Assembly (NCBI RefSeq): GCF_051124815.1
Contig: NZ_CP118489.1
Coordinates: forward strand, 186,001 to 250,000
Length of the DNA: 64,000 bases
DNA from: Azospirillum sp051124815
GTDB taxonomy: Bacteria; Pseudomonadota; Alphaproteobacteria; Azospirillales; Azospirillaceae
Direction: 5' to 3'
A program made the position numbers and the translations under genes. Below the pieces are notes generated by a model, which was not told the DNA's origin, searched no databases, and was given only the letters and a program-made list of their open reading frames with translations. Below are positions 41,958 through 50,246 of the stretch, in pieces (position 1 is the stretch's first letter; each line of letters opens with the position of its first letter).

Positions 41958-42750
41958 GGCAGCAGTCCCCGTCATGGTCGTGCACCACCTTGCCGTCCTC
42001 GGCGTGGGCATGGTCGTGGTGATGGACATAGACGGCCAGATCACGGGCATGGCCGCCGAACAGCGCATGGTATTCCGGGTGCCGGCTGACATCCTCCGGC
42101 CGGCCGGAACAGCAGACATGGCCGTTCAGGCAGATCACCCGGTCGGTGCGCGCCATCACCGTGTGCAGGTCGTGGCTGACCAGCAGCACGCCGCAGCCGC
42201 GCCGCTGCCGCACCTGGGCGATGCGGTTGAACAGCTCCGCCTGTCCGTGCACGTCCACCGCCTGGTCGGGTTCGTCCAGCACCAGCAGGTCCGGCTCGCC
42301 AAGCAGGGCGCGGGCCAGCAGCACCCGCTGCATCTCGCCGCCGGAAATCGTCTGCACCGCCGAATCGGCCAGCCGCGTCACCCCGGCCTCCTCCAGCGCC
42401 GCCTCCACCTTGTCCGCGGTCACCGGCCGCCACAGCGCCAGGAACCGGCGCACGGTCAGCGGCAGGGTCCGGTCCACCGACAGCTTCTGCGGCATGTAGC
42501 CGACGCGCAGGTTCGGGCGCCGCAGCACCCGCCCGCCGTCGGGCGCCACCAGCCCCAGCACGGCGCGCACAAGCGTCGTCTTGCCGGCGCCGTTCGGGCC
42601 GATCAGCGTCACCACCTCCCCCGGCTGGACGGCGACGTTGACGCGGTCCAGCACGGTGCGGCGGCCGAAACGAACGGTCAGATCCTCGGTCCAGGCGAGC
42701 GGGCCGGCGAACAGCGCGGACTCGTCCCGTGAAAGAGCGGGTGTTGACAT
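41950..42750 (-). CDS. znuC: Zinc ABC transporter ATP-binding protein ZnuC
   Basis: 266 residues. Walker A is GPNGAGKTTL, the Q-loop YMPQKLSVD, the signature ISGGEMQRVLLARALL, Walker B LLVLDEPDQAVD and the H-loop VSHDL. The C-terminal 40 residues are His-rich (HHHDHAHAED, HDHDGDCCHG), as in many ZnuC proteins, suggesting metal sensing. No ribosome site precedes the ATG at 42750; the Zur-like box abuts it and a TATAAC lies 6 nt upstream, so the message may be leaderless. znuB overlaps downstream. Confidence 0.94.
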   Translation of the reverse strand: MSTPALSRDESALFAGPLAWTEDLTVRFGRRTVLDRVNVAVQPGEVVTLIGPNGAGKTTLVRAVLGLVAPDGGRVLRRPNLRVGYMPQKLSVDRTLPLTVRRFLALWRPVTADKVEAALEEAGVTRLADSAVQTISGGEMQRVLLARALLGEPDLLVLDEPDQAVDVHGQAELFNRIAQVRQRRGCGVLLVSHDLHTVMARTDRVICLNGHVCCSGRPEDVSRHPEYHALFGGHARDLAVYVHHHDHAHAEDGKVVHDHDGDCCHG

Positions 42751-42763
42751 GTTATGTTATAAC
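42751..42763. promoter_or_regulatory. Zur-like box between znuC and znuA
   Basis: GTTAT-gtt-ATAAC is an inverted repeat with 5-bp arms, matching the A/T-rich Zur motif GTTATAnTATAAC described for alphaproteobacteria. It directly follows the znuC start codon on one side and is 75 bp from the znuA ATG on the other. A single Zur dimer here could repress both divergent units when zinc is ample. Confidence 0.75.
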
Positions 42764-42838
42764 GTGACACCAGTTGAGCGTGACTTCCCTATGCGCTGAA
42801 ACCAGCGACCTGTCCAGCAAGTCGAGAGGATCCCTCCC

Positions 42839-43807
42839 ATGCGCCTCACCGCGCTGTCCGCTGTTCTGACCGCGGCCCTTGCCGCAACCGCTTCCCTGCC
42901 GGCCTGGGCCGAGGCGCCGAAGGTGGTTGTGTCGATCAAGCCGATCCATTCCCTCGTCGCTTCGGTCATGCACGGGGTGGGGGAGCCGACGCTGCTGGTC
43001 CGTGGCGGCGCCTCCCCGCACAGCTACACGATGAAACCGTCGGACGCGAAGGCGCTGTCGGCCGCCGATCTGGTGGTCTGGGTCGGTCCTGAACTGGAGG
43101 GTTTCCTGGAAAAGCCCTTGCAGGCCAATGCGCCCAAGGCGACGCGGCTGACCCTGATGGACCTGAAAAGCCTGACCCTGCTGCAAGCCCGCGAGGGCGG
43201 CGCCTGGGAACCCCACGACCACGGCCATGAGCATCACGATCATGATCACAAGGGCCATGACCATAAGGACCATGACGATGACGACCACGAGGAACTGAAC
43301 AGCCATATCTGGCTCGATCCCGCCAACGCCCGCGCCATCGTCACGGCGACGGCCGACGCGCTGGCCGCCAAGGACCCGGCCGATGCGGAGACCTACCGCA
43401 CCAACGCCGCCCGCACGCTGCAGGCGCTCGACACGTTGGACGCGGAGTTGAAGGCGACGCTGGCGCCGCTGAAGGACAAGCCCTTCGTCGTCTTCCACGA
43501 CGCCTACCAGTATTTCGAGGCGCGCTACGACCTGTCGGCGGTGGGATCGATCACCGTCAGCCCCGACCGCCGTCCCTCGGCCAAGCGGCTGTCCGCCATC
43601 CGCGCCAAGATCGCCGGGCTGAACGCCGCCTGCGTCTTCTCCGAACCGCAGTTCGAACCGACGCTGGTCCGCACGGTGGTCGAGGGGACCACGGCCAAGA
43701 CCGGCGTGCTCGACCCCGAAGGCGCCGACCTGCCGGAGGGCGAGGCGCTCTACCCCACCCTGATGCGCAACCTCGCCGCATCGCTGCGCGGCTGCCTTGG
43801 CGCTTAA
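42839..43807 (+). CDS. znuA: Zinc-binding periplasmic protein ZnuA
   Basis: 322 residues with a signal peptide ending at AWA (about residue 24). Zinc ligands are His61 in ASPHSYTMKPS, His156 in NSHIWLDPANA and the His in VVFHDAYQYF. Between them lies the His/Asp-rich loop at about 126-150 that is diagnostic of ZnuA rather than manganese-binding relatives. A late Cys pair (Cys in NAACVFSEPQ and in SLRGCLGA) is also conserved. AGAGGA precedes the ATG. It is divergent from znuCB across the Zur box. Confidence 0.96.
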   Translation: MRLTALSAVLTAALAATASLPAWAEAPKVVVSIKPIHSLVASVMHGVGEPTLLVRGGASPHSYTMKPSDAKALSAADLVVWVGPELEGFLEKPLQANAPKATRLTLMDLKSLTLLQAREGGAWEPHDHGHEHHDHDHKGHDHKDHDDDDHEELNSHIWLDPANARAIVTATADALAAKDPADAETYRTNAARTLQALDTLDAELKATLAPLKDKPFVVFHDAYQYFEARYDLSAVGSITVSPDRRPSAKRLSAIRAKIAGLNAACVFSEPQFEPTLVRTVVEGTTAKTGVLDPEGADLPEGEALYPTLMRNLAASLRGCLGA

Positions 43808-43883
43808 GCCCGGGCCGGGCCTGTGCTAAACCGCTGGGAGGGCTGGAAATCCGGCCGGCAGAGCAGAACAGGGGATGGGCGTC

Positions 43884-44681
43884 ATGAAGATCGGTGTCGT
43901 CGGGTGCGCGGGGCGCATGGGCCAGATGCTGGTGCGCGAAATCGCGGCGACCGCGGGCTGCACGCTGGCCGGCGGGACCGAGCGGGTGGGCGGCCCGGCG
44001 CTGGGCAAGGATATCGGCCTCCTGGCCGGGATCGACCCGCTGGGCGTGACCGCCATCGACGACCCGGTCGCCCTGTTCGCGGAGGCCGACGCGGTGATCG
44101 ACTTCACCAGCCCCGAATCGACGGAGCGGCACGCCGCGCTGGCCGCCCAGTCGGAGACCGTGCTGGTCGTCGGCACCACCGGCCTGAACCCGTCGCAGCA
44201 GGCGGCCATCGCCACCGCGGCCACCCACACCGCCATCGTCCAGTCGCCCAACATGTCGCTGGGCGTCAACCTGCTGCTGGCGCTGGTGGAGCAGGTCGCC
44301 CACACGCTGGGCGACGATTACGACATCGACATCCTGGAGATGCATCACCGCCGCAAGGTCGATGCGCCTTCGGGCACCGCGCTGGGCCTCGGCCGCGCCG
44401 CGGCGGCCGGGCGCGGGGTTGCGCTGGAGGATGTCTGGCAGAAGGTGCGCGATGGCCACACCGGCGCCCGCCCGCAGGGCGAGATCGGTTTCGCCACCCT
44501 GCGCGGCGGCGACGTCATCGGCGATCACACCGTCATTTTCGCCAGCGACGGCGAACGGGTCGAACTGACCCACAAGGCGTCCGGCCGCCAGATTTACGCC
44601 AAGGGCGCCGTCCGCGCCGCCCTGTGGGCGCAGGACAAGACGCCGGGCCTCTACAGCATGCGCGACGTGCTGGGCGTCTAA
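43884..44681 (+). CDS. dapB: 4-hydroxy-tetrahydrodipicolinate reductase
   Basis: 265 residues, lysine and peptidoglycan precursor synthesis. The NAD(P) motif is VVGCAGRMGQMLV. VIDFTSPES and VGTTGLNPSQQ line the cofactor site, and the catalytic block is EMHHRRKVDAPSGTAL with the conserved His pair and Lys. The start is the ATG at 43884 after GGGGATGGG; the ATG 9 nt upstream has no room for a ribosome site. lysA, which completes the pathway, lies at 22 kb in this window. Confidence 0.96.
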   Translation: MKIGVVGCAGRMGQMLVREIAATAGCTLAGGTERVGGPALGKDIGLLAGIDPLGVTAIDDPVALFAEADAVIDFTSPESTERHAALAAQSETVLVVGTTGLNPSQQAAIATAATHTAIVQSPNMSLGVNLLLALVEQVAHTLGDDYDIDILEMHHRRKVDAPSGTALGLGRAAAAGRGVALEDVWQKVRDGHTGARPQGEIGFATLRGGDVIGDHTVIFASDGERVELTHKASGRQIYAKGAVRAALWAQDKTPGLYSMRDVLGV

Positions 44682-44704
44682 GGGCCGGAGGGGGGCGGAG
44701 AGGC

Positions 44705-46255
44705 CTACACCCCCGCCCCGTCACGTTCCAGCACCGCCAGGAAGGCGTCGACCACGCGCGGGTCGAAATGACTGCCCGATTCGGCGCGCAGCAGGTCCAG
44801 TACCTCCGCGATGTCCCACGCCTTCTTGTAGGGGCGGCGGTGCAGCAGCGCGTCGAAGACGTCGGCGACGGCGACGATGCGGCCGGCCAGCGGGATGGCG
44901 TCGCCGGCCAGCCCCTGCGGATACCCGCTGCCGTCGAACTTCTCGTGATGGCTCTCGGCGATCGCCGCCCCCATCGACAGATAGCCGCGGCGGTCGCCGC
45001 CGCAGGCGTCGCGCAGGATGCTGCCACCGATGGATGCGTGATCGCGCATCACCGCCATTTCCGCCTCGTCCAACCGGCCCGGCTTGCGCAGGATGGCGTC
45101 GGGAATGCCGACCTTGCCGACGTCGTGCAGCACGCTGGCCAGCCCGATGGTGTCGCAGAACCAGTCGTCCAGCTCGTCCGCGAAGGCGTTGCGGGCGTAC
45201 AGCTCGCGGGCGATGGCGGTGGCCCAGCGGCCCAGCCGCTTCACATGGTCGCCGGTGACCTCGTCCTTGTATTCGGCCAGCTTGCCCAGCGCATGGACGG
45301 TGGCGATCTGCGCCTGGTTCAGCCGTTCGTAGAGCCGCAGATTGTCCAGCCCGACCGCCGCCTTGGTGCAGAGCAGTTCCACCAGCGGCCGGTCGCCCTC
45401 GGCGAAGGGGCCGCCCAGCAGGCAGAGCGCCAGCGGGGCGGCGTCGCGGCTGCGCAGCGCCGCCACCCCATGCCGATTCCCCCAGCGCGATTGACCATCT
45501 CCCAACGCCGCCAGGATATCGGCCGCGGCCTCCGCCGGCAGGTCGGCGGGCAGCCCGGCCTCCGCCACGATCGACGGCCGTCCGCCCTCCCCCGATCCGC
45601 ACAGCAGGGCGGACTGTACGCCGGTCACCAGCGCCGCCGCCCGTCCGACCAACCCGGCCAGGAAGTGCGAGCGCGAGCGCAGCCCGGCCAGATGGTCGGC
45701 CGCCTCCATCACCCGCTCCAGCCCCTGCCGGCCGCGCTCGATGGTGACGATGTGCTGGTAGGAGCGCAGGGCCGCGACGGCGGCGGTGTAGAGCTTCTGC
45801 GCCGTCAGCTCGCTCTTCGCCTTGTAGTCGTTGATGTCGTAGGCGGCGATCACCTGCCGTTCCGGCGCCTGCCCCGGCTGGCCGGTGCGCAGGATGATGC
45901 GGACCTGCCGGTTGCCCATCTCCTCGCGGATGTGGCGGACCAGCTTCAGCCCGGCGTCGTCGGTCTCCATCACCACGTCCAGCAGGATGGCGGCGATGCC
46001 CGGATGCTCGACCAGCAGCGACCGCGCCTGCCGCGCGGTGTAGGCCGACAGGAAGCGGACAGGCCGCTCCTCGAAGCTCATCTCGCCCAGCACGACGCGG
46101 GTGATGGCGTGGACCTCGTGGTCGTCATCGACGATCAGGATCAGCCAGGGAGGGTTGCGCCGCCAGCCGTCGCCATCACCACCGGCCGCATCCTCGGTCT
46201 CGGCGGCGAATTCCAGAACATCGCCATTTTCGCCAGTCTCGCAGCCGTCGGCCAT
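44705..46255 (-). CDS. Response regulator with DUF3369 and HD-GYP domains (cyclic-di-GMP phosphodiesterase)
   Basis: About 516 residues. The receiver domain has LIVDDDHEVH and the acceptor Asp in ILLDVVMETDD. A DUF3369 (GAF-like) middle region spans about 190-330. The C-terminal HD-GYP domain shows HDVGKVGIPDAILRKPG, DHASIGGSIL and HHEKFDGSGYPQG, all metal and c-di-GMP contacts intact, so it should hydrolyse c-di-GMP. Possible starts are at 46315 and 46255; the latter has GGGGGCGG at good spacing. No cognate kinase is adjacent. Confidence 0.9.
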   Translation of the reverse strand: MADGCETGENGDVLEFAAETEDAAGGDGDGWRRNPPWLILIVDDDHEVHAITRVVLGEMSFEERPVRFLSAYTARQARSLLVEHPGIAAILLDVVMETDDAGLKLVRHIREEMGNRQVRIILRTGQPGQAPERQVIAAYDINDYKAKSELTAQKLYTAAVAALRSYQHIVTIERGRQGLERVMEAADHLAGLRSRSHFLAGLVGRAAALVTGVQSALLCGSGEGGRPSIVAEAGLPADLPAEAAADILAALGDGQSRWGNRHGVAALRSRDAAPLALCLLGGPFAEGDRPLVELLCTKAAVGLDNLRLYERLNQAQIATVHALGKLAEYKDEVTGDHVKRLGRWATAIARELYARNAFADELDDWFCDTIGLASVLHDVGKVGIPDAILRKPGRLDEAEMAVMRDHASIGGSILRDACGGDRRGYLSMGAAIAESHHEKFDGSGYPQGLAGDAIPLAGRIVAVADVFDALLHRRPYKKAWDIAEVLDLLRAESGSHFDPRVVDAFLAVLERDGAGV

Positions 46256-46378
46256 CACCGCCCCCGCGGTTCGATTCGCTTCGGCCGGCGTCCCGAAAAT
46301 GACCGGCGCGTGCATCCCCCAATGCCCCGGCAATTTTCGATGAAGCCATCATGCTCTGTCAACAAACCGGCCTGCGCG

Positions 46379-47005
46379 TCAGGCCGTCCGCTTCCACGCC
46401 ACCGTCAGCAGCCCGGCTCCCATCAGCAGGGACCCGCCGACCCGGTTGACCGCGCGCTGCACCGACGGCGTCCGCACTGCGCGCCGCGCCGCCGAGGCCA
46501 GCAGGGCATAGCCGGCGGCGTTCAGCGTCGCCAGCACCAGGAAGGTCGCCTCCATCACCACCATCTGCCAGGCCAGCGGCCGGCTGGTGTCGAGGAACTG
46601 CGGCAGGAAGGCGACGAAGAAGACGATGCTCTTGGGGTTCAGCGCGGTGACGGCATAGGTGTGCAGCATCATGCGCCAGGGCCGGACGCCCGACTCGTCG
46701 GCCACCGTCTCCACCCCCTTGACCGGCGCCCGCCACAGCTTGATGCCGAGATAGACCAGATAGGCGGCGCCGACCCATTTCAGCACCGTGAACAGCGCCG
46801 CCGAGGTCGACAGCAGCACCCCCAGCCCCAGCATGGAGGCGGTCATCGCGGTGAAGTCGCCCAGCGCCACCCCGGCTACGGTCGCCATGGCCGATTGCCG
46901 CCCATGGCCCAGCGCATAGGACACGACGATCAGCACCGTCGGTCCGGGGATCATCAGCATGATGGCGGAGGCGGCGGCAAAGGCGAGCCACAGATCGGGG
47001 GACAT
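46379..47005 (-). CDS. LysE/RhtB family amino acid exporter
   Basis: 208 residues with six membrane segments. The N-terminal LMIPGPTVLIVVSYALGHGR is the LysE signature (PGPxxLxVxxxxLxxGR). It is followed by GVALGDFTAMTASMLGLGVL and the middle ALNPKSIVFFVAFLPQFLD. The C-terminus is basic (VAWKRTA). GGAGA precedes the ATG at 47005. Such exporters relieve internal excess of amino acids or quorum-type lactones; the substrate is not predictable. Confidence 0.9.
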   Translation of the reverse strand: MSPDLWLAFAAASAIMLMIPGPTVLIVVSYALGHGRQSAMATVAGVALGDFTAMTASMLGLGVLLSTSAALFTVLKWVGAAYLVYLGIKLWRAPVKGVETVADESGVRPWRMMLHTYAVTALNPKSIVFFVAFLPQFLDTSRPLAWQMVVMEATFLVLATLNAAGYALLASAARRAVRTPSVQRAVNRVGGSLLMGAGLLTVAWKRTA

Positions 47006-47091
47006 CGGACGGGTCTCCGGAAGGCCAGGAACCCGTCCATCAATCCACAGCGCGGCGGCCGGTGCAATGGCTGGCTGGCGGCCGGCCGGCG

Positions 47092-48873
47092 TCAAATCCG
47101 CCGCAGCGGACGCCGGGCGCTCCAAACCCCGGCCAGGAAGGGCAGCGCCAGCAGGATCTGCAGGGCCGCCCAGCCCAGCGCCTCCCAGTTCGGCCGCGTC
47201 CAATCGACCTCGTGCAGAGCCTCCATGAAGGGAAGCTGGCCGTAGATCAGCGACTCCATCGGCACGAAGCCCTCCGCCACCACCGTCAGCAGGGCCCCCA
47301 GCAGCAGGCCGAAGCCAAGCAGCGACTCGACCGGCAGGCGGCGGACGGCGCCGCACAGGCCGCGCGGCTCGCCATCGGCGGCGGGGACCGCCGGGCGGAA
47401 CAGGCTGGCGATGCCCAGCGCGTTGCGCGTCTCCGTCCCCACCGGCCGGCGGGTGGCGCGGATCAGCCCCAGCGCCGGCAGCGCCACCGCCGGGATCAGC
47501 AGATACGGGTTTGGGAAGTCGCGATAGCGGCCGTCGAAGACGATCAGCAGCGACCACACCAGCGCCACCACGCCCAGCGCGACGGCGCTCCACCGCCCCA
47601 CCCGCTCGGTGCGGGTCAGGGCCGGGCGGGCGTGGCGCAGGCCGACCAGCGGCTCGCGCGCCAGACCGCCGCTGGCCAGCGTGCGGTGGGCGGTCAGCAG
47701 CACCGCCAGCGCCAATGCCGCGGTCAGCGCCAGCATGACCACGGCCAGCGTGGTGTCCTGCCAGTAATGCTTGCCATGCTCCGCCACGAAGGCGGCACGG
47801 ACATAGAGGGTGGACAGCGCCTGCGCCAGCAGGATCAGCGCCACCCAGCCGGTGCCCGGCACATGGCGGCGCAACAGCGCCAGCCCACCCAGCAGCACCA
47901 GCGCCAGCCCGCTCGACGCCGCGAACAGCCAGGGCCACGCGACATTGCCGACGACCGGCCCGGCCAGCGAGAATTTCGGCGTGCGGTCGGCATTGTAGAG
48001 GCCCCAATGGCCGCCGACGGTGCCCTCCAGCTTGGCCTTCCATTCCTGATCGAAGGCTTCGATCACGTTGTAGTCGAAGCCTTCCTGCTCGGCCATGCGG
48101 ACGAACGCGTTGACGAACTTCGCCTTGTTGACCAGCCCCGGCACGGCGGCCCCGCGCGAGCGCCCCTGCGTCGGCCAGCCGGTCTCGCCGACCAGGATCG
48201 GCTTGCCGGGGAAGCGGTGGGCGATGATGCGATAGCTCTGGCGGATGCGCTCGGTCGCGGCCTCGACGCCGGCCGGCACATCCTCCCAATAGGGCAGCAG
48301 GTGGATGGTCAGGTAATCGACGTGGGAGGATATCTGCGGGTATTTCAGCCACCATTCCCAGACGTCGGCATAGGACACCGGCTGCTTCACCGCCGCCTTG
48401 ACGCGGTCGATGTAGCCGGCGACCTGCTCCGGCGTCAGCTCGCGGCGCAGCAGCACCTCGTTGCCGACGATGACGCGGGTGATGACGTCGGGATAGCGGT
48501 TGGCGAGGTCGATCAGCGAGGCGATCTCCGCCTCGTTCTTGTCGGTCCGCGAGGACAGCCACGCCCCCATGGTGACCTGCATGCCATGCTTGCGCGCCAG
48601 TTCCGGCACCACCTGCAAGCCTTCCAGCGAGGTGTAGGTGCGGATGCCCGCCACCTGCGGCGCGAGGGCGACCATGTCCTCCTCGATCTGGGCGGTGGAG
48701 GGCAGGACGCCGGTCAGCGGGCTCTGCCCGTCGCGGAAGGGCGCGAAGGACACGCTGCGCAGCTTGCCGCCCGGCGGCGGGTCGAGCGGCACCGGGCGGT
48801 TCGGCAGGGACCAGACGGCGAGATTCGCGAGGCCGGCGACGATCATCGCGGCGAGGATGAGGATCAGGCGCAT
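47092..48873 (-). CDS. Membrane-bound GH17-like beta-1,3-glucanase/transglucosylase
   Basis: 593 residues. An N-terminal anchor (ILILAAMIVAGLANLAVW) is followed by a periplasmic GH17 domain of about 300 residues. It begins RSVSFAPFRDGQSPL. The catalytic acid is in VIVGNEVLLRREL and the nucleophile Glu in PILVGETGWPTQG. The C-terminal 270 residues form about eight membrane helices with no named family. Similar GH17 domains act in periplasmic cyclic beta-glucan remodelling (NdvB/NdvC type); here no synthase domain is fused. The ribosome site is weak. Confidence 0.85.
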   Translation of the reverse strand: MRLILILAAMIVAGLANLAVWSLPNRPVPLDPPPGGKLRSVSFAPFRDGQSPLTGVLPSTAQIEEDMVALAPQVAGIRTYTSLEGLQVVPELARKHGMQVTMGAWLSSRTDKNEAEIASLIDLANRYPDVITRVIVGNEVLLRRELTPEQVAGYIDRVKAAVKQPVSYADVWEWWLKYPQISSHVDYLTIHLLPYWEDVPAGVEAATERIRQSYRIIAHRFPGKPILVGETGWPTQGRSRGAAVPGLVNKAKFVNAFVRMAEQEGFDYNVIEAFDQEWKAKLEGTVGGHWGLYNADRTPKFSLAGPVVGNVAWPWLFAASSGLALVLLGGLALLRRHVPGTGWVALILLAQALSTLYVRAAFVAEHGKHYWQDTTLAVVMLALTAALALAVLLTAHRTLASGGLAREPLVGLRHARPALTRTERVGRWSAVALGVVALVWSLLIVFDGRYRDFPNPYLLIPAVALPALGLIRATRRPVGTETRNALGIASLFRPAVPAADGEPRGLCGAVRRLPVESLLGFGLLLGALLTVVAEGFVPMESLIYGQLPFMEALHEVDWTRPNWEALGWAALQILLALPFLAGVWSARRPLRRI

Positions 48874-49100
48874 GGGCGGGATGTCTACACCAAAGGCTTG
48901 ACGGTTTGAACGGTGACCGTCGCACCAACAGGCCGGACGGTGATTTTATTCACGGATGCGCACAGAAAATAGGCGCGCCCCCCGGAGGAGGCGCGCCCAG
49001 TCGGTCAAGGATTGAGTGACGTGCCTTCGTCACGGATTGGTAAACCGGCGGGAGGGGGAGTTTATTCCGGCGGGGGAGTGACTTTGTGGGAAGGTCATTG

Positions 49101-49207
49101 GCCCCCTCCCCATCCCTCCCCCTCTTCGAGGGAGAGGGGGCAGGAGCTTTGCAGGAGCGCAGCGGAGTTCCCTCTCCCGCGAAGCGGGGGAGGGTTAGGG
49201 AGGGGGC
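49101..49207. repeat. Composite palindromic repeat, copy 2
   Basis: About 107 bp in the 362-bp gap between the GH17 gene and fpr. It has complementary ends (GCCCCCTCCC and GGGAGGGGGC) and two internal hairpins, CCTCCCCCTC-ttcg-AGGGAGAGGGGG and CCCTCTCCCGC-gaa-GCGGGGGAGGG. The core matches the copies at 5901 and 59502. The rest of the gap (48874-49100) shows nothing coding. Confidence 0.75.
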
Positions 49208-49235
49208 ATCGAAGCCGACACCCCCACACACTCCC

Positions 49236-50009
49236 TCACCGCTCCACGAACGCCTTCTCGATGACGAAGCCGCCCGGCTCGCCGTTGGTGCCCATGACGA
49301 AGCCGCGGCGCTCCATCATCGCGGTGGTCTCGGCCAGCATCGCCGGGCTGCCGCAGATCATCACGCGGTCCTTCTCGGCGTCCAGTTCCGGCAAGCCCAG
49401 ATCGCTGTACAGCTTGCCGGTCTCCATCAGCGTGGTCAGGCGGCCCTGGTTGCGGAAGGGCTCGCGCGTCACCGTCGGGTAATAGAGCAGCTTTTCCTTC
49501 ACCTGCTCGCCGAAGAACTCGTTCTCCGGCAGGCTGTGGTGGATCAGGTCGTCATAGGCCAGTTCCGCCACGGTGCGGGTGCCGTGGGTCAGGATCACCC
49601 GGTCGAACTTCTCGTACATCTCCGGGTCCTTGATGATGCTGAGGAACGGCGCCAGGCCGGTGCCGGTGCTCAGCAGATACAGGTTCCGCCCGGGAAGCAG
49701 GTTGTCGGTGATCAGCGTGCCGGTCGCCTTGCGGTTCACCAGCAGCGTGTCGCCTTCCTTCAGGTGCTGCAGGCGCGAGGTCAGCGGGCCGTCCTGCACC
49801 TTGATGCTGAAGAACTCCAGCGTCTCCTCGTAATGCGCGCTGACGAGGCTGTAGGCACGCAGCAGGGGCCGGCCGTCGACCTCCAGCCCGATCATGGTGA
49901 ACTGCCCCGGCAGGAAGCGGAAGGACGGATCGCGCGTGGTGGTGAAGCTGAACAGCGTGTCGGTCCAGTGGTGAACGGTCAGCACGCGCTCTTTGATCAA
50001 GTTGCTCAT
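49236..50009 (-). CDS. fpr: Ferredoxin-NADP reductase
   Basis: 257 residues of the bacterial subclass. The FAD motif is LLRAYSLVSAHY (RxYS), and the NADP domain has LYLLSTGTGLAPFLSIIKD and VMICGSPAML. The C-terminus ends in GGFVIEKAFVER, the short tail of the Rhodobacter/Azotobacter type with Ala-Phe-Val-Glu stacking on FAD. It exchanges electrons between NADPH and ferredoxin or flavodoxin in stress response or nitrogen fixation. The ATG at 50009 is used; 42 nt upstream are open but unsupported. Confidence 0.93.
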   Translation of the reverse strand: MSNLIKERVLTVHHWTDTLFSFTTTRDPSFRFLPGQFTMIGLEVDGRPLLRAYSLVSAHYEETLEFFSIKVQDGPLTSRLQHLKEGDTLLVNRKATGTLITDNLLPGRNLYLLSTGTGLAPFLSIIKDPEMYEKFDRVILTHGTRTVAELAYDDLIHHSLPENEFFGEQVKEKLLYYPTVTREPFRNQGRLTTLMETGKLYSDLGLPELDAEKDRVMICGSPAMLAETTAMMERRGFVMGTNGEPGGFVIEKAFVER

Positions 50010-50246
50010 GGGGGCGTTCCAAAACCTGTCGAGGCCAAGCTCTGTTGGCAATGTTCAATACCAAAGTCCGGGACGCTGCGTTCAGGTGGCCGGCGCGGGG
50101 ACGCGAGCGGAGCTGCCGCGACGCAACGGCCGAAACCTATCAACAATCCCGGTCGAAGGCCACGGATTTCTACCAGTCGAATGACGGGCTTTCCGGCAAA
50201 CAACACAAACAGCGCCGTACAACATTGATCCCGGTCAATCGACGCA

